DNA of 64,000 nt from Pseudonocardia acidicola (GCF_012911935.1 NZ_JAAXLA010000021.1:30476-94475); one strand, 5' to 3'. Positions 26,336 through 34,340 are shown, counted from the stretch's first letter. Program-made: numbers and translations. Notes: generated from the letters alone by a model not told the origin.

Positions 26336-27397
26336 TCACGACCGCCCGGCCGGCTCCCTGAGCGGATCGGTGGCGAACGCGGCCACCCCTTCGGTGAACC
26401 CGATCCGGGCGGAGAAGCCGAGCCGGCGCCGGGCCAGTGCGGGATCGGCCACCACGTGCCGCACGTCCCCGGGCCGGGCACCGCCGACGATCACCGGTTC
26501 GGGTCCGCCCATCTGTGCGGCGAGCGTGCCGGCCAGGTCGCCAATGGTGTGTGGCTCGCCGGAGCAGACGTTCACCGCGGCGAACCCCTCCGGGGGCGGG
26601 TCGGCGGTCAGCGCGAGCGCGTTGGCCGCGGCGACGTCGGTGACGTGCACGAAGTCACGGCGCTGGGCGCCGTCCTCGAACACCCGTGGCGGCTCGCCCC
26701 GCTCCAGCGCCGAGCGGAAGATCGACGCGACCCCGGCGTAGGGGGTGTCGCGGGGCATCCGCGGGCCGTAGACGTTGTGGTAGCGCAGCGACCAGACCGA
26801 GCCGCCGGTCTGTCGTGCCCAGGCGCCGGCCAGGTACTCCTGGGCGAGCTTGGTGGCCGCGTAGGTGCTGCGCGGGTCCAGCGGCGCGCCCTCACCGACC
26901 AGACCGGGCACCAGGTCGCGCCCGCACGCCGGGCACGGCGGCTCGTAGCGGCCGGCGTCGAGGTCGGCGCGCCGGCGCGGGCCCGGCCGGACGGCGCCGT
27001 GCTCGGGGCAGTCGTAGCGGCCCTCGCCGTAGACCACCATCGAGCCGGCCAGCAGCAACCGGTCGACCCCGGCGGCATACATCTCCGCCAGCAGCACCGC
27101 GGTGCCCAGATCGTTGTGCGCGGCGTACCCGGGGGCGTCCGACGGGTCGATCCCGTGCCCCACCATGGCGGCCTGGTGGCAGACCGCGTCCATCCCGGAC
27201 AGCAGCCTGCGGACCAGCGCGGCGTCACGCAGGTCGCCGCGGACCAGCTCGTGCCCGCCGCTCCACGGCGCCGGGTGGTCACCGTGGGCCTGCGCAAGCA
27301 GGGTGTCGAGCAGCAGCACGTCGTGGCCGTCGGCGGTCAGCCGGTCGGCGATGTGCGACCCGATGAACCCGGCGCCACCGGTGATGAGAACCCGCAT
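26336..27397 (-). CDS. NAD-dependent sugar epimerase/dehydratase with a Cys-rich insertion
   Basis: 353-residue extended short-chain dehydrogenase. TGGAGFIGSHIADRL (about residues 6-20) binds NAD; the active site is GSMVVYGEG and YAATK. Between strands it carries an insertion of about 40 residues with YDCPEHGAV and PPCPACGRDL, a possible zinc-ribbon site not found in GalE-type enzymes. The nucleotide-sugar substrate is unknown. ATG 27397 has TAGCCT six bases upstream, so this gene probably starts a leaderless transcript including the two glycosyltransferase genes. Confidence 0.85.
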   Translation of the reverse strand: MRVLITGGAGFIGSHIADRLTADGHDVLLLDTLLAQAHGDHPAPWSGGHELVRGDLRDAALVRRLLSGMDAVCHQAAMVGHGIDPSDAPGYAAHNDLGTAVLLAEMYAAGVDRLLLAGSMVVYGEGRYDCPEHGAVRPGPRRRADLDAGRYEPPCPACGRDLVPGLVGEGAPLDPRSTYAATKLAQEYLAGAWARQTGGSVWSLRYHNVYGPRMPRDTPYAGVASIFRSALERGEPPRVFEDGAQRRDFVHVTDVAAANALALTADPPPEGFAAVNVCSGEPHTIGDLAGTLAAQMGGPEPVIVGGARPGDVRHVVADPALARRRLGFSARIGFTEGVAAFATDPLREPAGRS

Positions 27398-27403
27398 CCG
27401 CCG

Positions 27404-27409
27404 AGGCTA
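27404..27409 (-). promoter_or_regulatory. -10 hexamer of the epimerase, containing the upstream stop codon
   Basis: Read on the minus strand, TAGCCT ends six bases before the epimerase ATG. Its TAG is the stop codon of the A-PCP-acyltransferase gene. This gives the epimerase operon its own leaderless promoter in addition to any read-through. Confidence 0.5.
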
Positions 27410-30004
27410 GAGCGCCCGGGCGGGGGCGGCCCGGAACGGGCCGACCGGTTCCGCGCCTGACAGCGGCCGTGGACGCCCGCGCCGGCCCAGCACCGCCGCG
27501 GCCACGCGGGCGGCCCAGCGGACGATCAGCCAGCCGCCGATCCCGGCCGCCAGACTCAGCACGACGACCACCGCGGGCGGGACGTGCGGGAGCAGCTCGG
27601 GGTAGACCGCGTAGTGCGTGAGATAGATGGACAGCGAGGCGCCGGCGAGCAACGCCAGGACCCGCGGGGCCGGCCGCGGCAGCACGATGCGGGGGCGCAG
27701 GAGCACCAGCAGCAGGCCGCCGGCGACGATCGCCTCGCGGACCGGGTCGCCGAAGAAGCCCGGCAGGAGCACGAGCACGAGGGCGCCCACCACCGCCCGT
27801 TGCGCGGCCGTCCGCGAGCGCCCGGCCAGCCAGCCCAGCGCGAAGATCCACAGCACCAGGTGCAGGCTCATGAAGAGCGCGGAGAACTCGTTGCCGGGGC
27901 CGCCGTAGCCGCGAGCCACCAGCGCGACGGCCAGCACCGTCAGCGCGAACCCGAACGGGTGGGCGTGCTCGAAGCGGCGGACGGCCGGGACCGAGAACAG
28001 CAGCGCCGCCAGCGCGAGGATCTGGACCAGGCTCTCCACGAACCAGTAATTCCAGAAGCCCGGGTCGAGGTAGGCGTTGAGCAGGGCGATGTTGCGCAAC
28101 CTGACGTGGTCCTCGGTCGCCGCCAGCCAGCTGATCCACAGGACCGTCGGGACCGCGATGCGGGCGAGGCTTCTGCCGATGCGCCGGGGAAACCCCCACC
28201 CCGCCACCGGGACCAGAGTGAATCGCGCGAAGGAGTAGCCGGACAGCGCGAGCAGCAGGTGTGCTCCGCCCAGTACGTGCAGCGCGCCGACGTGGGACGC
28301 GACGACCAGGACGATGCTCACGGCGCGGAGCGCGACGGCCGTCTCCATGGCCCGGCCGAACCGCCGCCGGCGCCGGGCCCGCTCCAGCTCCGTGACGGTC
28401 AGGACGTGCCAGTCCTCGGGAAGGCAGCCCAGGACGTCCTCGAGCGCCACGGACATCTCCACGTAGGACAGCGAGTCGCCGCCGAGGCTGACGAAGCTGG
28501 CGTCGCCGTCGACGTCCGGCTCGCCGAGCACGCGCACGAACACGGCCCGGACCGATCGCTCGCGCGCCCGGCGCAGACGGCCCAGCGCCCGGACCGGCCC
28601 CCGGGTGGTGCCGGCGAAGCTTCCGGCATCGGCCCGGGCGCGCTCGCCCAGGGTCCGATAGTCGATCTTGCCGTTGCCGAGCCGGGGCAGTTCGTCGACG
28701 GTGATCGTGCGGATGCAGCCGACCGGAAGCCCCAGCCGGGCGCTGACGGTCCGGAGCACGTGGCCGGCATCGGCGCCGGTCACGGCGACGATCAGCCCGT
28801 CGTCGGTGCCGGTGCACGCGGCGGTGATGCCCGCGTCCGCGAGGATCCGCTCGACGCGGTCCAGGTCGATCCGCAGTCCGAGAAGCTTGACGAACCGGCT
28901 CTTGCGTCCGATCACCTCGTACAACCCGTCCGGGGTCCGGCGGGCGATGTCGCCGGTCGCGAGCACGTCGACCGTGCGGCCCAGCGCGAGATCGGCCGGG
29001 CCGTGCGCGTACCCGAGCATGACGTTGGGTCCGCTGTAGACCAACTCGCCCTCATCCGCGCGGCCGGTGGACACCAGCTCGAAGGAGCCGCCCGGCACCG
29101 GAACGCCGATCGCGGACGGATGCGAGGCGGTCAGGCCCGGCGGGAGGTACGCCATCCGCGCCGTCGCCTCGGTCTGGCCGTACATGACGAACAGGTCCCA
29201 TCCCGTGCGCTCGCCGAGTTCGGCGAAGCGCCGCACCTGGTGGGCGGGCAGCCGGCCGCCCGCCTGTGTGACGTAGCGCAGGCTCGGCAGCTCGAGCCGG
29301 TCGAAGCCGATGCGGTCGAGCAGGTCGAAGGTGTGCGGCACGCCGTGCAGGCTGGTGGCCCGGTGCTCCCGGAAAGCCGACCAGAAGCACGGATCGACCA
29401 CGGAGTGCTTCGACAGGATCAGCGCGGCCCCGCACAGCAGGTTGCTGTTGACCACCGACAGGCCGTAGCAGTAGTGCAACGGCAACGACACGACCGCCCG
29501 ATCGGTGTCCCGGATGCCCAGGTACTGCGCGATCGAGGCCGCGTTCGCCTGCACGTTCGCCGCCGACAGCCGGACCAGCTTCGGCGAGCCCGTCGAGCCC
29601 GAGGTGGACAGCAACAGGGCGAGTTCGGGGTGCAGGGTGTGGGCCGACCCCGGACGCCGTTCGTGCAGCTGCCAGCCGCCGGCGGTGGGCGAGAGCACCA
29701 CATCCGGGTCGTAGGCGGCGACGAGCGCGTCCCGATGGTGCCGGTCGTCGGCCGAGGCGAGCAGCACCGGGTGTCCGCCCTGCAGCGCGGCGAGATAGGT
29801 GACGAGCGGTTCCACGTCGTTGGACGCGGCGATCAGCACCAGCCTGCGCACGCTGCCGAGGCGATCCGCCACGTCCGACACCCGCGCCGCCAGTTGCCGA
29901 TAGCTGATCTCGGTCCCGTCGGGCGCCACGACGGCCGGCCGGTCGCCGTAGGCCTGCAGCTGATGGACGAACGGCACGCCGCGGCTGGACGCAGTTTCAC
30001 TCAC
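27407..30004 (-). CDS. adenylation / carrier protein / acyltransferase-3 fusion protein
   Basis: 865-residue multidomain protein. Residues about 1-450 are an AMP-forming adenylation domain: STSGSTGSPK (133-142), MYGQTEA (274-280), TGDIARR (350-356), RKSRFVKLLGLRIDLDRVE (367-385) and NGKIDYR with Lys446. A carrier domain follows, with phosphopantetheine Ser511 in LGGDSLSYVE. From about 555 to 840 is an acyltransferase-3 membrane domain of about ten helices with His571 in VVASHVGALH and LSIYLTHYAV. It should activate an acyl or aminoacyl group, tether it, and move it onto an envelope molecule at or across the membrane. The GTG start lacks a clear ribosome binding site; an iron-box-like sequence lies upstream. 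Acyl substrate unknown. Confidence 0.85.
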   Translation of the reverse strand: MSETASSRGVPFVHQLQAYGDRPAVVAPDGTEISYRQLAARVSDVADRLGSVRRLVLIAASNDVEPLVTYLAALQGGHPVLLASADDRHHRDALVAAYDPDVVLSPTAGGWQLHERRPGSAHTLHPELALLLSTSGSTGSPKLVRLSAANVQANAASIAQYLGIRDTDRAVVSLPLHYCYGLSVVNSNLLCGAALILSKHSVVDPCFWSAFREHRATSLHGVPHTFDLLDRIGFDRLELPSLRYVTQAGGRLPAHQVRRFAELGERTGWDLFVMYGQTEATARMAYLPPGLTASHPSAIGVPVPGGSFELVSTGRADEGELVYSGPNVMLGYAHGPADLALGRTVDVLATGDIARRTPDGLYEVIGRKSRFVKLLGLRIDLDRVERILADAGITAACTGTDDGLIVAVTGADAGHVLRTVSARLGLPVGCIRTITVDELPRLGNGKIDYRTLGERARADAGSFAGTTRGPVRALGRLRRARERSVRAVFVRVLGEPDVDGDASFVSLGGDSLSYVEMSVALEDVLGCLPEDWHVLTVTELERARRRRRFGRAMETAVALRAVSIVLVVASHVGALHVLGGAHLLLALSGYSFARFTLVPVAGWGFPRRIGRSLARIAVPTVLWISWLAATEDHVRLRNIALLNAYLDPGFWNYWFVESLVQILALAALLFSVPAVRRFEHAHPFGFALTVLAVALVARGYGGPGNEFSALFMSLHLVLWIFALGWLAGRSRTAAQRAVVGALVLVLLPGFFGDPVREAIVAGGLLLVLLRPRIVLPRPAPRVLALLAGASLSIYLTHYAVYPELLPHVPPAVVVVLSLAAGIGGWLIVRWAARVAAAVLGRRGRPRPLSGAEPVGPFRAAPARAL

Positions 30005-30016
30005 CCTGTCATTACA

Positions 30017-30035
30017 TAAGTGGAGCCTTACTTAA
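30017..30035 (-). promoter_or_regulatory. IdeR/DtxR iron-box-like operator
   Basis: The 19-mer TAAGTGGAGCCTTACTTAA (plus-strand reading) matches the IdeR/DtxR consensus TTAGGTTAGCCTAACCTAA in 13 of 19 positions, with 10 of 12 in the AGCCTAACCTAA half. It lies 13-31 bases upstream of the GTG of the adenylation-acyltransferase gene, in an A+T-rich patch. Iron repression of that gene is inferred. Confidence 0.5.
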
Positions 30036-30063
30036 ACAAGCGTCATGTGAGGTTCCAGCGGCC

Positions 30064-30513
30064 TCACACCGGCCAGAAGTAGGGCAGCCTGGGATCGTCG
30101 GCGCCGAACAGCGGTTCGTAGTGGGCGACGTCCTTGCGCAGCAGCGCGGCCCGGTGGCTGCGGTGCAGCCGGTCATCGCCGAGCCAGTCCGGGAGCGCGC
30201 CGGCCGCGGCGAGCTCGGCCTGCGGCCGCGGCGGTGGCAGGCCCGCCGCGGCCAGCTCGGCACGGATCGAGTCGGCGACGGTGTCGGGCCGGCCGCGCGC
30301 GGTCCACTCCGCGCACACGGCCAGCCCGTAGCACGCCACCCCCTCGGCGTGCCCCTCCCACATCCGGACGGCGGGGTGATGCTTGAAGCCGTAGTGATCC
30401 CGCAGCAGCGCGCGCAGCACCTGCAGCGCCTCGGCCCGCTGCCTGCCGAGCCGCCGGTCGTCCAGGGCGGCGGCGCTCGCGGCGAAGTCGGGGGAGGGCA
30501 GGAAGGTCTGCAC
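30064..30513 (-). CDS. pyrimidine-dimer DNA glycosylase / MSMEG_6728-like protein
   Basis: 149-residue protein resembling the MSMEG_6728 family related to pyrimidine-dimer excision enzymes (Pfam Pyr_excise). It has MQTFLPSPDFAASAAALDDR at the start, RLGRQRAEALQVLRAL (about residues 21-36), HHPAVRMWEGHAEGVACYG (about 45-63) and the ending LPYFWPV. Glycosylase activity is assumed from the family and not proved for this branch. GTG 30513 comes one base after the stop of the upstream conserved gene, so the two are co-transcribed. Confidence 0.65.
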   Translation of the reverse strand: MQTFLPSPDFAASAAALDDRRLGRQRAEALQVLRALLRDHYGFKHHPAVRMWEGHAEGVACYGLAVCAEWTARGRPDTVADSIRAELAAAGLPPPRPQAELAAAGALPDWLGDDRLHRSHRAALLRKDVAHYEPLFGADDPRLPYFWPV

Positions 30514-30514
30514 G

Positions 30515-31132
30515 TCAGCCCGGCCGGACCAGCGTCACGACCCGGACCAGCGACGGCGTGCGCGGCGTCGAGCCGAAGCCGAACCGGACCGGCGGCGAGA
30601 CCGGGGCCAGCGGGCCCTGGTCCGCGCCCTCCCAGCGCACGGCGGCCGAGCGCACCCGGTGCAGATCCAGCGCGGCGTAGAACTCGCTGCGCCCGCCACC
30701 GGCGCTGCCGCGGGTGCGCACTCCGGGCAGCACGGCGCGGGCGACCACGTCGATGCCGGTGACCCACCACCGGGCGGTGGCCAGCGGGCGGGGGACCAGG
30801 CGCAGCAACCGTCCCAACGGCGGCCGCACGTCGGCGCGGAAGGTGAGGTCGAGCAGGTCGGCGCTCACCCGCCAGTGCGGCCCGTCCACGGTCGCCACGA
30901 CATCACCGACCCGCACCTCGTCGAACCGGTAGGTACCCGCGACGAAGTCGGCGACGTCCTGGTCCGGGGCGAGCAGCACGCGGTGCCCGTCGGGCTGTTC
31001 GAGCATGACGTCGGTGAACGTGCCGAACGGCGAGTGCGGCCAGTGCCCGACGACCACCCGCAGCCCGGCGGCGGTGCCCAGACCGGCGATCCAGCCGTCG
31101 AACCGGCCCACGGCGCGCGGCATCTCCAGCAC
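30515..31132 (-). CDS. conserved actinobacterial protein of unknown function
   Basis: 205-residue soluble protein. The N-terminal half has PRAVGRFDGWIAGLGTAAG and GHWPHSPFGTFTDVMLEQPD (about residues 5-50), patterns I recall from conserved hypothetical proteins of Actinobacteria; the family has no known role. The C-terminal part is basic (PRPLATARWWVTGIDVVARA). No signal peptide. GTG 31132 is preceded by GGGGAGG at short spacing; ATG 31123 is an alternative. Transcribed with the glycosylase homologue downstream. Confidence 0.6.
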   Translation of the reverse strand: MLEMPRAVGRFDGWIAGLGTAAGLRVVVGHWPHSPFGTFTDVMLEQPDGHRVLLAPDQDVADFVAGTYRFDEVRVGDVVATVDGPHWRVSADLLDLTFRADVRPPLGRLLRLVPRPLATARWWVTGIDVVARAVLPGVRTRGSAGGGRSEFYAALDLHRVRSAAVRWEGADQGPLAPVSPPVRFGFGSTPRTPSLVRVVTLVRPG

Positions 31133-31254
31133 GAATCCTCCCCAGCGGCCCTGCGGGCGGGGCCGCCCGGCCCACCCGTACTACCCACCGTGCACCACGT
31201 TCCACTCCCGGTTTCGCGGTGGCGTGCCGCCGATTCCCCAGCGAGACTGCGACG

Positions 31255-32481
31255 ATGGGTGACGCGGCGACGGGGCCGGTGCGGCCCGCCGTGCTACGGC
31301 CCGGCGGGCTGCGGCGGGTGCTGGTCGTCCTGTGCGTCACCGAGGTCGTCAGCTGGGGGGTCCTCTACTACGCGTTCCCGGTGCTCACACCGTCCATCGC
31401 CGCCGACACCGGCTGGTCGCCGAGCGCGTTGACCGCGGCGTTCTCCGCCGCGCTGGTGGTGGCCGGGCTGGTGGGCATCCCGGTCGGGCGCGCCCTCGAC
31501 CGCCGGGGCCCGCGCGCGGTGATGACGGCGGGCTCGCTGCTCGCCGTGCCCGCGGTGCTCGGGATCGCCACCGCACGCTCGGTGTGGTGGTTCCTCGGCG
31601 CCTGGCTGCTGGCCGGGGTGGCCATGGCCGGTGTGCTCTACCAGCCGGCGTTCGCGGCGCTGACCCGCTGGTGGGCCCCCCGTCAGGTCGTTGCGTTGAC
31701 CGGGCTGACGCTGGTCGCCGGGCTGTCCAGCACGGTGTTCGCGCCGCTCACGGCCGCGCTGATCGCACGGCTGGACTGGCGGGCGACCTACCTCGTGCTG
31801 GCCGTCGTGCTCGCGGTGCTCACGATCCCGCTGCATCTGTTCGGGCTGCGCGGGCCGTGGCCGCCCGTCGCCACCGACCACCCGTACGCCCACCTCGACG
31901 GGCCGGGTTCGGTCGCGCGCAGCCGCCCCTTCGTCCTGCTCACGGTGGCGATGACCCTCGCCGCGTTCGCCGTCTACGCGGTGCTGATCAACCTGGTGCC
32001 GCTGCTGCTCGGCCGCGGGCTCGACATCGGTGTCGCGGCGCTGGCCCTGGGCCTGGGTGGCGTGGGCCAGGTCGCCGGCCGGCTGTTCTACGGACGGTTG
32101 GCCGACGGCACCACCGTCCGGGCCCGCACCGGGCTGATCATCGGGGGGTGCGCGGCCACCACCGGGCTGCTGGCCGTCGTCCCGGGCCCGGCGGCGCTGC
32201 TCGTGATCATCTCGATCGTGGTCGGCTCCGCGCGCGGCGTCTTCACGCTGTTGCAGGCGACCGCGGTCAGCGAGCGGTGGGGCGCGGCCCACTACGGGCG
32301 GCTCAACGGGCTGCTGGGCGCCCCGGGGATGCTGGCGACCGCGATCGCGCCGTGGGCCGGCTCCGCGCTGGCCGCCGGGCTGGGCGGGTATCCGGCGGTG
32401 TTCGTCCTGCTCGCGGGTGTCGCGGCGGTCGCTGCCCTGCTCGCCGTGACCGGTGCCACCCCGCACCGGGCCGGGGGCTGA
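31255..32481 (+). CDS. MFS transporter
   Basis: 12-helix major facilitator protein of 408 residues. The inter-helix loop VGIPVGRALDRRGPRAVMT (about residues 77-95) and GRLFYGRLADGTTVRARTG in the second half mark the family. A large share of its closest-looking relatives are annotated as general MFS transporters; the substrate cannot be deduced. ATG 31255 was chosen; an in-frame TTG/ATG region upstream (31219) lacks coding character. It converges on the phosphorylase gene, 24 bp apart. Confidence 0.82.
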   Translation: MGDAATGPVRPAVLRPGGLRRVLVVLCVTEVVSWGVLYYAFPVLTPSIAADTGWSPSALTAAFSAALVVAGLVGIPVGRALDRRGPRAVMTAGSLLAVPAVLGIATARSVWWFLGAWLLAGVAMAGVLYQPAFAALTRWWAPRQVVALTGLTLVAGLSSTVFAPLTAALIARLDWRATYLVLAVVLAVLTIPLHLFGLRGPWPPVATDHPYAHLDGPGSVARSRPFVLLTVAMTLAAFAVYAVLINLVPLLLGRGLDIGVAALALGLGGVGQVAGRLFYGRLADGTTVRARTGLIIGGCAATTGLLAVVPGPAALLVIISIVVGSARGVFTLLQATAVSERWGAAHYGRLNGLLGAPGMLATAIAPWAGSALAAGLGGYPAVFVLLAGVAAVAALLAVTGATPHRAGG

Positions 32482-32505
32482 CTGAGCCCTCGGCCAACGG
32501 GCCTG

Positions 32506-33270
32506 CTACAACGCCAGCGCCGCCTGCGCGGCCAACCGGAACAGGCCTTCGCGGGCCTGCCGCGCCGTCGTCCAGCCGCGGTGCTCCCACGCCTCGCCGG
32601 CCAGCGAGTCGGCGGCCAGCAGCAGCTGCGCGAACCGCACGCCGCGGTAGCGGGCCACCGCGATGAACGCCGACGCCTCCATCTCCACCACCAGACAACC
32701 CTCGGCCCGGCGCCGGTCCACCCGGGCGCGCGTCTCGCGGTAGATCGCGTCGGTGGTCCACGACCGGCCGACGACGTAGGGCACCCCGGCCTCGTCGAGC
32801 GTGCAGCGCAGGACGGCGACGCCGTGCGGGTCGGCGTCGATCACCCGCCCCGGCGGCAGGTAGTGGAACGAGGTGCCCTCGTCGCGGATGGCGCTGTCGA
32901 CCACCACGGCGTGCCCGAGCACCAGCTCCGGGACCAGGGTGCCGGCGCCGCCCACGGCCACCAGCTTGCGGGCACCCATCGCGATGAGCTCCTCGAGGAA
33001 CATCACCGACAGCGGGGCGCCGATCCCGGGATGCAGCACCGCCAGCCGGCGGCCGTCGACCGCGGTCTCCCACACGGGCGTCGAACCGCGTTCCGACGAC
33101 AGCCGGGCGATCCGCCGCGCCCCGGCCCCCACCGCGTCGACCACCTCGGGGAAGAAACACAGCACCGCGGTGTCGGGCATGTCGACGGGCCTGACGACGA
33201 GATGCGGCTCGATCACGCCGCGCTGGTCCAGGTCGTCCTCGAGCAGGGGGAGATCCACGCCGGGGATCAT
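32506..33270 (-). CDS. nucleoside phosphorylase (uridine phosphorylase-like)
   Basis: 254-residue enzyme of the PNP/UDP phosphorylase family. VAVGGAGTLVPELVLGHAVV (about residues 104-123), SAIRDEGTSFHYLPP (about 126-140) and the nucleoside-binding VVEMEASAFIAVARYRG (about 194-210) are diagnostic, with Glu-Met-Glu contacting ribose. It would split pyrimidine or purine nucleosides in salvage. It starts with ATG 33270, 33 bases from the parS-like site. Confidence 0.85.
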   Translation of the reverse strand: MIPGVDLPLLEDDLDQRGVIEPHLVVRPVDMPDTAVLCFFPEVVDAVGAGARRIARLSSERGSTPVWETAVDGRRLAVLHPGIGAPLSVMFLEELIAMGARKLVAVGGAGTLVPELVLGHAVVVDSAIRDEGTSFHYLPPGRVIDADPHGVAVLRCTLDEAGVPYVVGRSWTTDAIYRETRARVDRRRAEGCLVVEMEASAFIAVARYRGVRFAQLLLAADSLAGEAWEHRGWTTARQAREGLFRLAAQAALAL

Positions 33271-33302
33271 CCCGCAGGCCCGGCCGGCGCCTCACCCGGA
33301 CG

Positions 33303-33318
33303 TGTTTCACGTGGAACA
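33303..33318. other. parS: parS centromere-like site (ParB binding)
   Basis: TGTTTCACGTGGAACA differs at one position from the bacterial parS consensus TGTTTCACGTGAAACA. It is an almost perfect palindrome around CACGTG. It lies in the 86-bp gap between a nucleoside phosphorylase and a dead nei gene, where no coding constraint explains it. parS sites cluster near the chromosome origin. Confidence 0.8.
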
Positions 33319-33356
33319 ACGCGCGCCGCGGGCCCATGCGCCCACGGTCGGGCCCG

Positions 33357-33725
33357 ATGGCCGAGGGGGACGGCATCGCCCGGCTCGCGGCCCGGCTGGA
33401 CGCCCGGCTGGCCGGGGCCCGGATCCCGCACGGCGACTTCCGCCGGCCCGGTGGGCCTCGGTCGACCTCGCCGGGCAGCGGATGAGGGAGCGGCGCCCGC
33501 GCGGCGCGCATCTGCTGCGGCACGCCGTCGTCGCGAACCCGGGCCGGGTGACCACCCGGCGGCCCCCGCCGCGGGCGCCGGCACCGGGTGCACGGGCGGG
33601 CCCGGAGCCCGTGCCTGCGCTGCGAGACGCCGGTCGCGTTCCGGCCCGCGGAGCGCACCCCGCACGGCCGGAGACGTGGTGGTGCCCGCTGCCAGCCGCG
33701 CCGACCCCGGTGCGCTGCCGCCCTG
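33357..33725 (+). pseudogene. degenerate endonuclease VIII (Nei/Fpg family) gene
   Basis: Pieces of a formamidopyrimidine/Nei glycosylase appear in order but in two frames. MAEGDGIARLAARLDARLAG (from 33357), then in another frame RWASVDLAGQRMRERRPRGAH (about 33450-33510), then the zinc-finger region PCLRCETPVAFRPAERTPHG (about 33605-33665), then ETWWCPLPAAPTPVR in the second frame. Intact genes are about 800 bp; here about 370 bp remains, so the central H2TH part is deleted. The catalytic Pro2 of MPEGD is Ala. An in-frame TGA lies at about 33483. Confidence 0.7.
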
Positions 33726-33818
33726 TCGGGGGGTCCCGGCTCTCGAACCCGCCATGTGTGTGCATTCGCACGTACCGTGGACGCCCCGCGGTCATCGCAT
33801 CCGAGGAAGGGAGTTCCG

Positions 33819-34340
33819 GTGCCACAGCCACAGGGAGCAGAGCTCGAGGCCATCCGCGCGCGGCGCGGCGAGCTGAGGAACAAGTACCTTCGCGAGGGCG
33901 CCGCGCGTCCCGCCACGACCGTCCGCGGCGTGCACCACATCGCGCTGATCTGCCGTGACGTCGAGGAGACCATCCGGTTCTACCAGGAGCTCCTCGGGTT
34001 CCCGCTCGCCGAGCTCGTCGAGAACCGCGACTACGCCGGGTCCAGCCACTTCTTCTTCGACATCGGCAACCGCAACCTGCTGGGCTTCTTCGACTTCCCC
34101 GGCCACGACCACCCGGACTTCCAGGAGACCATCGGCGGGGTCCAGCACATCGCGCTGTCCACCTCCCCCGAGGAGTTCGCCGCGGCGCGCAAGCGGCTCG
34201 ACGAGGCCGGCATCGACTACCTCGGACCGGACCGCGGCGTCGACAACAGCCTCTACATCCGCGACCCGAACGGGATCGGCATCGAGTTCTACCGCGAGGA
34301 GCTCGGGAAGTTCGAGGGCGAACCGCTGCTGCCCAGCTGA
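33819..34340 (+). CDS. VOC-family (glyoxalase/extradiol dioxygenase-like) protein
   Basis: 173-residue metal-dependent VOC-fold protein. The two beta-alpha-beta modules are shown by VRGVHHIALICRDVEETIRF (about residues 36-55) and GGVQHIALSTSPEEFAAARK (about 107-126), with the putative metal ligands His in each module and Glu in GIGIEFYREEL (about 151-161). Reaction not predictable from sequence. GTG 33819 is preceded by GGAAGGGAG at good spacing; the frame is open upstream through the nei remnant but without VOC homology. Confidence 0.82.
   Translation: MPQPQGAELEAIRARRGELRNKYLREGAARPATTVRGVHHIALICRDVEETIRFYQELLGFPLAELVENRDYAGSSHFFFDIGNRNLLGFFDFPGHDHPDFQETIGGVQHIALSTSPEEFAAARKRLDEAGIDYLGPDRGVDNSLYIRDPNGIGIEFYREELGKFEGEPLLPS

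Noticed and set aside
27407..30004. Conventional NRPS module
   Set aside because: No condensation or thioesterase domain and no other synthetase genes; the C-terminus is a membrane acyltransferase domain.
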